Positions 35,551-43,271 of a stretch of DNA of 64,000 nt are shown here, one piece after another. Position 1 is the first letter of the stretch. Every line of letters starts with the position of its first letter. The notes beneath the pieces are model-generated. The model ran no database searches. It was given only the letters and a program-made list of their open reading frames with translations, and had not been told where the DNA came from. Made by a program: the position numbers and the translations under genes. Source of the DNA: Romboutsia faecis. Its GTDB lineage: Bacteria > Bacillota > Clostridia > Peptostreptococcales > Peptostreptococcaceae. The DNA lies in the NCBI RefSeq assembly GCF_014323405.1, contig NZ_JACRWE010000003.1:372001-436000 (forward strand). The letters are read 5' to 3'.

Positions 35551-36489
35551 TTGCTATCTACAAATAATACTTTAGCTAATATAAAATCTAAGATAGATGA
35601 GTTAGTTAAGGATGGTATGATGGTTTATAATCTATATTTTGAAGAACAAATATTATATAGAATTGGATTTTATAAAACAGATATATATACTTATTATTTT
35701 GATACTAAACTACATGAAAAAAAAATATATTTTAATGATTCTTTTAATATTATGGATATCTACTCACTTTATCAATTTGATCATGAACTTCGTAGTTTAA
35801 TTATCAATTTATGTACATGTGTAGAAATGAAGTTCAAAGTTTTCATATCTAACTGCATATATGACATCAGTTCTGGTAAAGAATATTTAGATATTAGTAA
35901 CTTTAAAAATGAAAAACATTATAAAGATCTTATCTATCATGTTAATAGAAAAAGAATAAGTGAAGATATATCCAGCCATATAAATGATAATACTAAATAT
36001 ACATGTAACACAAAACTTCACATATATCTAATTTGTGAACTATTAACATTTGGAGAAATTTCTAAAATGTATGGTAATTTACAAAACGGCTTAAAGAAAA
36101 AGATAATTATGGATAACTATAATAACAGAGATGTTACTAAAAGTTGGTTATACGTTGATGGATGGTTAAAAAGTATATGTGATATGAGAAATATCTGTGC
36201 TCATAATGGTAAATTATTTGACTGGAAAAATACTTTTAAGAATGAAATTTCTCTTCCTAGGATAAATAAATATAAAGAATATAAAAATCAAAGAGGAAGT
36301 TTATTTTCTATTCTATTAGTTACTAAGCTTCTTTTTGAAGACAAATATTTTATTGAAAGTGATAATACTTGGAATTTATTTATTGATAATTTAGATAATT
36401 GTATAAATAAATATACCTTCTCTTGTAAAGACTTTAATCCACTTGATTATATGGGATTTCCATCAGATTGGATAGTTAGACTATCTTAA
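35551..36489 (+). CDS. Abi family (Abi_2) abortive-infection protein with HEPN active site
   Basis: I place the start at TTG 35551, because TTGGAGG at 35536-35542 is its ribosome site. The product is then 312 residues. The Abi_2 pattern is present: early LLSTNNTL...DELVKDGMMV, FYKTDIYTYYF, Y-FDHELRSLIINLCTCVEMKFKVFISNCI, and LICELLTFGEISKMYGNL. The C-terminal WLKSICDMRNICAHNGKLFDW contains the HEPN ribonuclease motif R213-x4-H218. AbiD/AbiF-type proteins stop phage by cleaving RNA in infected cells. It stands alone between metabolic genes with its own terminator. Confidence 0.9.
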   Translation: MLSTNNTLANIKSKIDELVKDGMMVYNLYFEEQILYRIGFYKTDIYTYYFDTKLHEKKIYFNDSFNIMDIYSLYQFDHELRSLIINLCTCVEMKFKVFISNCIYDISSGKEYLDISNFKNEKHYKDLIYHVNRKRISEDISSHINDNTKYTCNTKLHIYLICELLTFGEISKMYGNLQNGLKKKIIMDNYNNRDVTKSWLYVDGWLKSICDMRNICAHNGKLFDWKNTFKNEISLPRINKYKEYKNQRGSLFSILLVTKLLFEDKYFIESDNTWNLFIDNLDNCINKYTFSCKDFNPLDYMGFPSDWIVRLS

Positions 36490-36520
36490 AATAGTAAATT
36501 TTAATTGTATCCCATAAAAG

Positions 36521-36566
36521 AACTGTAGGTAAATTTAGTTTTGAATCTACCTACAGTTTTTAATTT
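36521..36566 (+). terminator. Terminator of the Abi gene
   Basis: The stem AACTGTAGGTA(A)A / (A)TCTACCTACAGTT is followed by T4, about 32 bases after the stop codon. Confidence 0.85.
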
Positions 36567-36592
36567 AATAGTATATATAAGTATTTATATAT

Positions 36593-36718
36593 TTAAAAGA
36601 TTTTTTTATATTTATAAATTTTACTATAAACATAACATATCTTTTTATGTCTTATATATCTTAGAACTTTTATTAAATAATTAATTTTTTCTTTTATAAT
36701 TACTGTTTCTTTCGTCAT
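36593..36718 (-). CDS. Possible 41-residue basic peptide of unknown nature
   Basis: ATG at 36716-36718 follows GTAAGGTG closely. The product MTKETVIIKEKINYLIKVLR... is Lys/Ile/Tyr-rich with a net positive charge. It lies in the 355-base gap between the Abi terminator and the ClC gene. The composition resembles random AT-rich frames as well as a decayed gene. I see nothing else in the gap. Confidence 0.22.
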   Translation of the reverse strand: MTKETVIIKEKINYLIKVLRYIRHKKICYVYSKIYKYKKIF

Positions 36719-36845
36719 CACCTTACACCTATTCCTCAGTGCACCTTATTTTTCTAGTTGCCTTATGTGCTGTAAGTACTGTTAGTGTATAATATGTTAT
36801 TGTTATAGTTTATGTTCATATTAATTTTAAAGAAGATAAGATTAC

Positions 36846-38066
36846 TTAAATATTATTTTCCTGAGAAGTATATATACTACTTTTACCTGAAAATACATAA
36901 CTTATTGCGCATACCAAGAATATATACCTTATATTATATCCTCCAAATAGCTCTAGTGCCATAACAAATGATGCTATTGGTGTTTTCGTACCTCCACAAA
37001 ATACACCTATCATTCCTAATGCTGCTAAAAATGATATTGGTAGATTTACGATAAGAGATAAGAGATTCCCAAAAGTAGCACCTATTACGAATAACGGTGT
37101 AACCTCTCCACCTTGAAAACCTGTCGATAAAGTAATTGATGTAAGAATCAGTTTTATAATAAAAGAATATTTAATTACTGTTTTGGTAAATGAATTTCTT
37201 AATAAGTCTAAACTTAAGCCTAAGTAAGATCTATCATTTATTATTAAAATTAAAATAACAATTATTATACCTCCAATGAAAGACTTTATATAGGGCTTTG
37301 GAATTTTTTGCGTCAGATACTCTTTAAGATAATGCGTTACCTCTGAAAATATCTTGCTAATAAATCCAAATAATATCGCACAAAATATTACTTTATAAAA
37401 TATAATAGGATTATTTGCCACTACTTCTTCCATATGATAATGAGTATGTTGAACTTTAAACAAAGAAGATATATTGTTTCCTATATAACTAGCCATAAGA
37501 CATGGAATAATTGCCTCATACCTCATTCTCCCGACTGTACTAACCTCTAATCCAAATATTGTTCCAGCAATAGGCGTTCCAAATACTACTCCAAAACCAC
37601 TGCTTACACCACTAATAATTATTATTGTTCTATCTTCTGAATTTAATTTTAATATCTTACCTAGTTTTGCAGAAATACTTGCTCCTATTTGTACTCCAGT
37701 CCCCTCTCTTCCTGCCGAACCTCCAAATAAATGAGTTATAAATGTTCCGAAAAACACTAATGAAGCCATCCTAAATGGAATATATCCTTCTCCCTCATTT
37801 ATTCTCTGTATTATCAAATTATTTCCTTTTAATGAATCATTTCCATATTTATAATATAAATAACTTACAAAAGCGCCTCCAAAGGGTAGGAAGAAAATAA
37901 TCCATGTATTATCTTCTCTAATATATGTTGCTAATTGAAGACTCTTCAAAAATATTGAGATAGCAATACCTACTAAAACACCTGATAAAAATGCTAATAA
38001 GAACCATTTTATAAAGTTCTTTAAAATTAATTTACTTTCTTTGATGTTATTTAGAAATTTTGTCAT
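36846..38066 (-). CDS. ClC-family chloride channel/transporter
   Basis: The product is 406 residues with ten or more membrane segments. The selectivity-filter motifs are GSAGREGTGVQIGASIS (GREGP-like, Thr in place of Pro), SGFGVVFGTPIAGTIFGLEV and GGEVTPLFVIGATFGNLL. It lacks the cytosolic CBS domains. ClC proteins exchange Cl- or F- for protons. The gene is divergent from an ABC ATPase gene, here degenerate. A partial duplicate is at 41744-42169. GGTG-type ribosome site upstream (TGAGGTGATG). Confidence 0.93.
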   Translation of the reverse strand: MTKFLNNIKESKLILKNFIKWFLLAFLSGVLVGIAISIFLKSLQLATYIREDNTWIIFFLPFGGAFVSYLYYKYGNDSLKGNNLIIQRINEGEGYIPFRMASLVFFGTFITHLFGGSAGREGTGVQIGASISAKLGKILKLNSEDRTIIIISGVSSGFGVVFGTPIAGTIFGLEVSTVGRMRYEAIIPCLMASYIGNNISSLFKVQHTHYHMEEVVANNPIIFYKVIFCAILFGFISKIFSEVTHYLKEYLTQKIPKPYIKSFIGGIIIVILILIINDRSYLGLSLDLLRNSFTKTVIKYSFIIKLILTSITLSTGFQGGEVTPLFVIGATFGNLLSLIVNLPISFLAALGMIGVFCGGTKTPIASFVMALELFGGYNIRYIFLVCAISYVFSGKSSIYTSQENNI

Positions 38067-38677
38067 TACATCACCTCAATATTTATTATTATCTAAAATT
38101 TACACTCTATGTAAGGCTTATAATATATAAGTATAAAACAAAAGATATACCTATATACTTGTAATTCAGAATAGGAGTATTCCATCTACTATTCTTGTAA
38201 ACTAACTATATATTACTATAGTATTCTTCTACCGCTATAGATGCTGTTACATCTACTATCGCATTGTTCCCATGCATATAATCCCCATATAGGTACAAAT
38301 TCCCCCTATTTTAATACAATAAATTATACGAGCTAATTATTCGGGGGAAAATCATGTAAATAATAGTAAAAGTAAAAGACCTTAACAAAAATTTTTATGG
38401 TAAAGAAGGAGAAGTAAATATAAAAGGAACTATAGGTTATATGTTTCAAATGGACCATTTATTAGAATATCGAAAGTATCCTAACGAATTATCTGGTGGT
38501 ATGAGACAAAGGGTTGCTTTAATTCGTACTTTATCAGTTAATCCTTCAATATTACTTTTAGAAGAATCATTCTCCGATCTTGATTATCACACTAGACTTT
38601 TAGTCAGTAATGATGTACATAAAATTATTAGAAATGAACATAAATCTTCTATATTAGTTACTCACGATATATCAGAT
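37542..38677. repeat. Duplicated block, copy A (ClC 5' part, intergenic region, ABC ATPase fragment)
   Basis: This block matches 41750-43090 in direct orientation at about 90% identity by eye, apart from deletions. Copy A keeps the full ClC gene but its ATPase has lost two segments and its second codon has become TAA. The homology ends inside the ATPase at 38677. Confidence 0.88.
38354..38677 (+). pseudogene. ABC ATPase relic, duplicate of the gene at 42522
   Basis: The ATG is followed at once by TAA where the intact copy has CAA. Walker A is gone: a deletion of about 130 bases joins two GGAGAAGTA direct repeats. A second deletion joins the CGAAA after LLEW/Y to the YPNELSGG segment. Signature and Walker B regions remain, with Asp-Glu-Pro changed to Glu-Glu-Ser. 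It then fuses to an XRE fragment. Confidence 0.9.
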
Positions 38678-38961
38678 GCTCTAAGGATCTTTCTATTAAA
38701 GAACTAGCATCTATATGCAATGTTACTCCTAGTGTAATTAGTTCATATGAAGTAAACATGTACTATCCTTCTATAGATATCTTAAATATATTAGGAATGT
38801 ATTTTGATATAAATTATTTATGCAAAAATGGATATAGCAATTTTTTATGGAATCATGAAACTTTTATAAATAATTTAAGGTCATGGATTAATGATAATGG
38901 TTATACTAGAATCGAAGCCGCAAAGCTTTTAGGTGTATCTCATTCTATTTTTAGATTTTGA
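38678..38961 (+). pseudogene. 5'-truncated XRE-type regulator fused to the ABC relic
   Basis: From the break at 38678 a different frame reads SKDLSIKELASICNVTPSVISSYEVNMYYPSIDILNILGMYFDINYLCKNG, an XRE-type HTH missing its first helix. It then reads WNHETFINNLRSWINDNGYTRIEAAKLLGVSHSIF, a second HTH-like unit. The start codon is lost, although an internal ATG at 38758 could yield 67 residues without the first DNA-binding helices. The join is probably a deletion end point. Confidence 0.65.
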
Positions 38962-39088
38962 TTTGTATTAATATGCATACTTATAATAAAATTTTTAAAG
39001 AGATAAAACAGTATAAACTAATCTAAAATTAGCTTTTCATCTCACAATTTACTACTTTGTTATACAGTTTAAAACCTCAGTGTTTATT

Positions 39089-39131
39089 TAATAAAAAAGC
39101 ATGATATTATACAATACCATGCTTTTTTATT
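39089..39131. terminator. Terminator downstream of agrC
   Basis: The stem AATAAAAAAGCATG(GT)AT / AT(AC)CATGCTTTTTTATT has a loop of about 13 nt. It can stop the agr operon on the minus strand and read-through from the relic on the plus strand. Confidence 0.8.
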
Positions 39132-39231
39132 AAGTGCATATGTAGCATTAATATTTTTATATTAATTCTATACAGTATTTACTGAAATATTCAATAGAAT
39201 TAATAACCCCCCTCGACTCCAAAGTCATATT

Positions 39232-40494
39232 TTAATTTTGATTAAAAAATATTACTTTAAAGTCAGTATATTCCTCATTACTACTTACATTTATTTTTCC
39301 ATTATTATTTTCTACAATTTCCTTAACTATATGTAAACCATATCCATGACTTTCATCTTCATTAGTCTTTGTAGTAAAACCTGTTTCAAATATACTTTCT
39401 AGTATATCTGGATCTATCTTTGGTCCATTATTTTTAATGCTTATATAAACACTGTTAAATATCTTGTATGTTTTTATAATTATTAATCCATGACCTTCTA
39501 GCGCTGTAATTGCATTACTTAAAATATTTGATACTATTTTATGTAGTTCATATTCACTAATATCTATTAAACTAGAATCAAACTCCTCGTCTACAACTAC
39601 ATGTATATCTTTTAAATCTAATGACTCAACTACACTAGATATAATAGAATCTCTATTAGTAATATATTTTATACAAGGTGATACTTTAGCATTTCCATTT
39701 ATTATATTTTTTAACATGCCTCCCAATCTATCATATTGTTTCATTACATATAAACCATTAATATATGATATTTGAGAACCATAGTCATGCTTTATTTTTT
39801 TCAGTTCATTATTTTTATCAATTAATAAATCATTCAATCTATTAATTTCTTCGTATTTTTTATCCATGTTATTCATATAAACTGAAATACCTATTATAAA
39901 TATAACAATCATTAGTATCAATACATTAGTTAAAGCTACATTAGCCCATCCATTTAACATCATAGAAATACTTGCTATAAAATCCATCGATATAACCAGT
40001 ATAAAAACAATTCCAAGTGATGTCTTACTTTTAGTAAGGTTATCATATACTACCTTTACACTATCTTTACTTTTTATAACAAGTAACTCTAAAATCATAG
40101 CTGGAATATATATTCCTAATAATCTAGATAATTCTACATCATAAATTATATTGCTTATTATAGGCCAAGATATACTCGTAACTAAAATAGCTACAATTTG
40201 TACTAATAAATATGCTATTGAATAAGCTACTAACGCTTTTTTGTATACATTCATATAAATTATATACATTATTATTAGACTCATTATTGTTATTGAAGTA
40301 GAAGTCATATTACTGTTTTTAAATATATTTGTAGCTAAAACAGATGTTACAAATATACTTATACTACTTATGACTAAACTCTTTTTTCCATCTTTATCAT
40401 CTATATCTTTATTAGCAATTAAAAAATAATATGGCAAGTAAGTCATTATAGAAACTTGTATAACAGTATTTAATAAGTCAATAAAAAAATTCAT
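39232..40494 (-). CDS. agrC: AgrC-like membrane sensor histidine kinase
   Basis: The product is 420 residues. Six membrane segments (about 5-205) form the peptide-sensing domain. A coiled coil leads to the HPK10-type H-box (KIKHDYGSQISYINGLY, His236) and a GHKL ATPase (ELHKIVSNILSNAITALEG; KNNGPKIDPDILESIFETGFTTK; HGYGLHIVKEIVENNNG). AgrC binds the cyclic autoinducer made from AgrD and normally phosphorylates AgrA. No LytTR-type AgrA gene is present nearby. It starts six bases after agrD and completes a B-D-C operon. Confidence 0.9.
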   Translation of the reverse strand: MNFFIDLLNTVIQVSIMTYLPYYFLIANKDIDDKDGKKSLVISSISIFVTSVLATNIFKNSNMTSTSITIMSLIIMYIIYMNVYKKALVAYSIAYLLVQIVAILVTSISWPIISNIIYDVELSRLLGIYIPAMILELLVIKSKDSVKVVYDNLTKSKTSLGIVFILVISMDFIASISMMLNGWANVALTNVLILMIVIFIIGISVYMNNMDKKYEEINRLNDLLIDKNNELKKIKHDYGSQISYINGLYVMKQYDRLGGMLKNIINGNAKVSPCIKYITNRDSIISSVVESLDLKDIHVVVDEEFDSSLIDISEYELHKIVSNILSNAITALEGHGLIIIKTYKIFNSVYISIKNNGPKIDPDILESIFETGFTTKTNEDESHGYGLHIVKEIVENNNGKINVSSNEEYTDFKVIFFNQN

Positions 40495-40500
40495 TATTAA

Positions 40501-40623
40501 CTATCTTTTTTCTTTTAATGATTTAGGCATATCCTCTACACCTATTGCTACTACAGATGCTGCTTCACTGCTTATTATAAGTAGTGAAATCATAGCCATT
40601 AAACTCCCCATTAACTTTTTCAT
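40501..40623 (-). CDS. agrD: AgrD-like autoinducer precursor peptide lacking cysteine
   Basis: The product is 40 residues, translated from the ATG at 40621-40623, which overlaps the agrB stop (TAATG). The ribosome site GGGGAGG lies in the end of agrB. The layout is that of AgrD: an amphipathic helix (MKKLMGSLMAMISLLIIS), a short core (SEAASVVAIG) and an acidic/charged tail with a conserved proline (VEDMPKSLKEKR). In Staphylococcus aureus AgrD the ring cysteine lies ten residues before that proline; here Ser23 does. Ring residues Ser23 to Ile27 (SVVAI) would give a five-membered lactone. There is no cysteine in the peptide. The processing sites are inferred. Confidence 0.82.
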   Translation of the reverse strand: MKKLMGSLMAMISLLIISSEAASVVAIGVEDMPKSLKEKR

Positions 40624-41192
40624 TATTGTACCTCCCCATGTTTTTTTGAATTGAACATTAAACAAACATTAATTGTTAATGTCCATATTATTATATTGCT
40701 ATAAACTCTATATTTAATTATAAATATAGAAATCATAGATAAAATTATATAATTAATTAATGCTATTCTATTATTCTTCTTTATTAAACTCAGCTTTGTT
40801 ATAGGCATACATTTATTTACTATAGGTGCTTGATGATATATACAGAATATATTTATAATGCTTATCAATATTGTACTCACAAGATTTAAATTGCTATTTT
40901 TCGCCATTAATATAGTTAAACAACATAGCATTGTAGTAGCAATTAAACACCTTTTTTGTGATGTCTCATGGTACCCTCCTGTAAACGGTTTTACACATAT
41001 CATAGTAAAAATAATTAAAACTACCTCTTTTGAATATCCAAGTATAGAAAACATAATTATTATAGTTATAATTTTAAGTACCTCGTACATCATAAGTCTC
41101 ATGACGTACTGTATCTCTTCAGTTTTATCCTGTGTAAAGTTATTATATTTGCATATTTCTTCCACAAAATGATCTAATTTTTTTCTCAACAT
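40623..41192 (-). CDS. agrB: AgrB-like accessory gene regulator peptidase
   Basis: The product is 189 residues with about five membrane segments. The catalytic pair is seen in PFTGGYHETSQKRC: His75 and Cys82, with the seven-residue spacing of S. aureus AgrB His77/Cys84. AgrB cuts the C-terminal tail from AgrD and closes the thiolactone or lactone ring. It leads the operon and is translationally coupled to agrD. GGAGAATTATCACGA precedes the ATG. Confidence 0.93.
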   Translation of the reverse strand: MLRKKLDHFVEEICKYNNFTQDKTEEIQYVMRLMMYEVLKIITIIIMFSILGYSKEVVLIIFTMICVKPFTGGYHETSQKRCLIATTMLCCLTILMAKNSNLNLVSTILISIINIFCIYHQAPIVNKCMPITKLSLIKKNNRIALINYIILSMISIFIIKYRVYSNIIIWTLTINVCLMFNSKKHGEVQ

Positions 41193-41743
41193 TCGTGATA
41201 ATTCTCCATAAAAAGTTTAATATATGTATATATTACCATATTATATAATATTTGTATATTATTTCCTAAAATCCAATTATACATCAAATAAAAAAATTTA
41301 TCAGGTAAATTACAATATACTATTTTTGCTAAAAAACTTATACAATATTTAGTGTACTGTAATAATTTTTACTTCATTTTAAGCTAACTAAAAAGAACTT
41401 TTATTTTATCGAATTTTTTAGAAAATATGCAAAATATATGTAAAAAAGTTTAGCCTTAAACAAAATTTGAAGTTTAGTTAAAATAGATGTGAAATAGAAT
41501 ACAAAAGATGTAACTATATTTTCGTTTTGAAAAGAGAAAATTCATTTAATATAAACTTTAATTAATATAGATGGCATTTGAGATTTATATATAACTGTAA
41601 AATCTTCAGTTTAACTTTTCTGTCTTTTGTATTTTTATCTAAAGACTTCATATTTTTACTATTTCGTCTTTACCTACAATTTATCTAGATCAGATTTACC
41701 TGCTACCTTTTCTGCATTTTCTCCATCATCTATTAATAAATAT
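41193..41743. other. agr promoter region and junction with duplicate B
   Basis: No gene spans these 550 bases. The agrB promoter must lie here. Two LytTR-like 9-mers with a central GTT (AAAGTTTAG with GTT at 41448 and GAAGTTTAG with GTT at 41472) are 24 bases apart, a weak candidate for an AgrA-type site. On the minus strand near 41745 a scrap reads KYLLIDDGENAEKVAGKSDLDKL before a stop. It is fused directly after the truncated ClC copy, and I cannot assign it. Confidence 0.4.
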
Positions 41744-42169
41744 TTACTCTAATCCAAATATTGTTCCAGCAATATGAGTTCCAAATACTACTCCAAAACC
41801 ACTGCTTACACCACTAATAATTATTATTGTTCTATCTTCTGCATTTAATTTTAATATCTTACCTAGTTTTGCAGAAATACTTGCTCCTATTTGTACTCCA
41901 GTCCCCTCTCTTCCTGCCGAATCTTCAAATAAATGAGTTATAAATACTCCGAAAAACACTAATGAAGCCATCATAAATGGAATATGTCCTTCTCCTTCAT
42001 TTATCCTCTGTATTATCAAATCCTTTCCTTTTAATGAATCATTTCCATATTTATAATATAAATAACTTACAAAAGCTCCTCCAAATGGTATGAAGAAAAT
42101 AATCCATATATTATATTCTCTAATATATATTAATTTACTTTCTTTGATGTTATTTGGAAATTTTGTCAT
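41744..42169 (-). pseudogene. Truncated ClC gene, duplicate copy B
   Basis: The product is 141 residues matching the N-terminal third of the ClC protein at 36846-38066. An in-frame deletion has removed about 35 residues, including the first membrane helix (KESKLI is joined to YIREYN). The frame ends at a TAA after GTIFGLE, where the homology stops. The filter segment GREGTGVQIGASIS survives but the pore cannot form. Confidence 0.9.
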
Positions 42170-43090
42170 TACATCACCTCAATATTTATTTTTATCTAAA
42201 ATTTACACTCTATGTGAGGCTTATAATATCTAAATGTCAAACAAAACCATACCATAACCTTGTAATTCAGAGTAGGAGTATTCCATCTACTATTCTTGTC
42301 AACTAACTATATATTACTATAATATTCTTCTAACGCTACAGATGCTGTTGCATCTACCATCGCATTGTTCCCCATGCCTATAAGCCCCATTATTGATACT
42401 CTTTATAAAAATCTACATACTATTCTAATTATAAAAAAATAATATAATCTCCATATAGGTACAAATTCCCCCCTATTTTAATACAATAAATTATACGAGC
42501 TAATTATCAGGGGGTGAAATCATGCAAACAATAGTAGAAGTAAAAGACCTCAACAAAAACTTTTATGGTAAAGAAGGAGAAGTAGAAGTACTAAAAAATA
42601 TCAGCTTTACACTAAAAGAAGGTGAAATACTAACACTCCTTGGACCATCTGGAAGTGGTAAGTCTACTATTTTAAACATTTTGACTAAACTTTTAAAACC
42701 AACATCAGGAGAAGTAAATATAAAAGGAACTATAGGTTATATGTTTCAAAAGGACCATTTATTAGAATGGCGAAATATAATGGATAATATAACTATTGGA
42801 CTTGAAATACAAAATAAAAAAACACCTGAAGCTATAACTGGAATTGAAAATCTTTTAAAAACTTATGGCTTATGGGAATTTAGAAATATGTATCCTAACG
42901 AATTATCTGGTGGTATGAGACAAAGGGTTGCTTTGATTCGTACTTTATCAGTTAATCCTTCAATATTACTTTTAGACGAACCATTCTCAGCTCTTGATTA
43001 TCAAACTAGACTTTTAGTCAGTGATGATGTATATAAAATTATTAGAAATGAACATAAATCTGCTATATTAGTTACTCACGATATATCAGA
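41750..43090. repeat. Duplicated block, copy B
   Basis: This is the direct-repeat partner of 37542-38677. Here the ABC ATPase is intact and the ClC gene is damaged, the reverse of copy A. The 4.2-kb spacing between copies encloses agrBDC and the XRE relic. Confidence 0.88.
42307..42390 (-). CDS. Possible 27-residue peptide conserved between the two duplicate blocks
   Basis: The minus-strand frame reads MGLIGMGNNAMVDATASVALEEYYSNI and then stops, in the interval between the ATPase and ClC genes. Copy A (38206-38288) retains the same ending with conservative changes but has lost one C, which breaks the frame. Codon usage looks coding-like, though the ribosome site is poor. It may be the tail of a lost gene. 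Confidence 0.3.
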   Translation of the reverse strand: MGLIGMGNNAMVDATASVALEEYYSNI

Positions 43091-43271
43091 AGCAATTAGT
43101 ATGTCAGACCAAGTTGCAATACTTTCTAAAAGACCTGCAACTATAAAAGGCATACATGATATAAACTTAGAAATGGATGGAGAAAGAACTCCAATAAAAA
43201 GCCGTAAAGTTCCTGCTTTTCAAGACTATTTTGACATATTATGGAAGGAGCTGGACACATATGAGAATTAG
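42522..43271 (+). CDS. ABC transporter ATP-binding protein, nitrate/taurine/THI5-substrate type
   Basis: The product is 249 residues with Walker A (GPSGSGKST), a Q-loop (GYMFQKDHLLEWRNIMDNITIGLEIQ), signature LSGGMRQRVALIRTL, Walker B (ILLLDEPFSALD) and H-loop His (LVTHDISEAI). The Q-loop and tail (SDQVAILSKRPATIKGIHDI) mark the SsuB/TauB/ThiZ branch. It starts after a GGGGGTG site and overlaps the permease start by 11 bases. The binding protein at 45783 is the likely partner. Confidence 0.94.
   Translation: MQTIVEVKDLNKNFYGKEGEVEVLKNISFTLKEGEILTLLGPSGSGKSTILNILTKLLKPTSGEVNIKGTIGYMFQKDHLLEWRNIMDNITIGLEIQNKKTPEAITGIENLLKTYGLWEFRNMYPNELSGGMRQRVALIRTLSVNPSILLLDEPFSALDYQTRLLVSDDVYKIIRNEHKSAILVTHDISEAISMSDQVAILSKRPATIKGIHDINLEMDGERTPIKSRKVPAFQDYFDILWKELDTYEN

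Noticed and set aside
36593..36845. Possible insertion-sequence remnant or conserved RNA upstream of the ClC gene
   Set aside because: No terminal inverted repeats, transposase motif or known RNA consensus could be found in the stretch.
41447..41479. Pair of LytTR-like boxes before agrB
   Set aside because: The 9-mers match loosely and the 24-base spacing differs from the usual 21-22; such words are frequent in AT-rich DNA.
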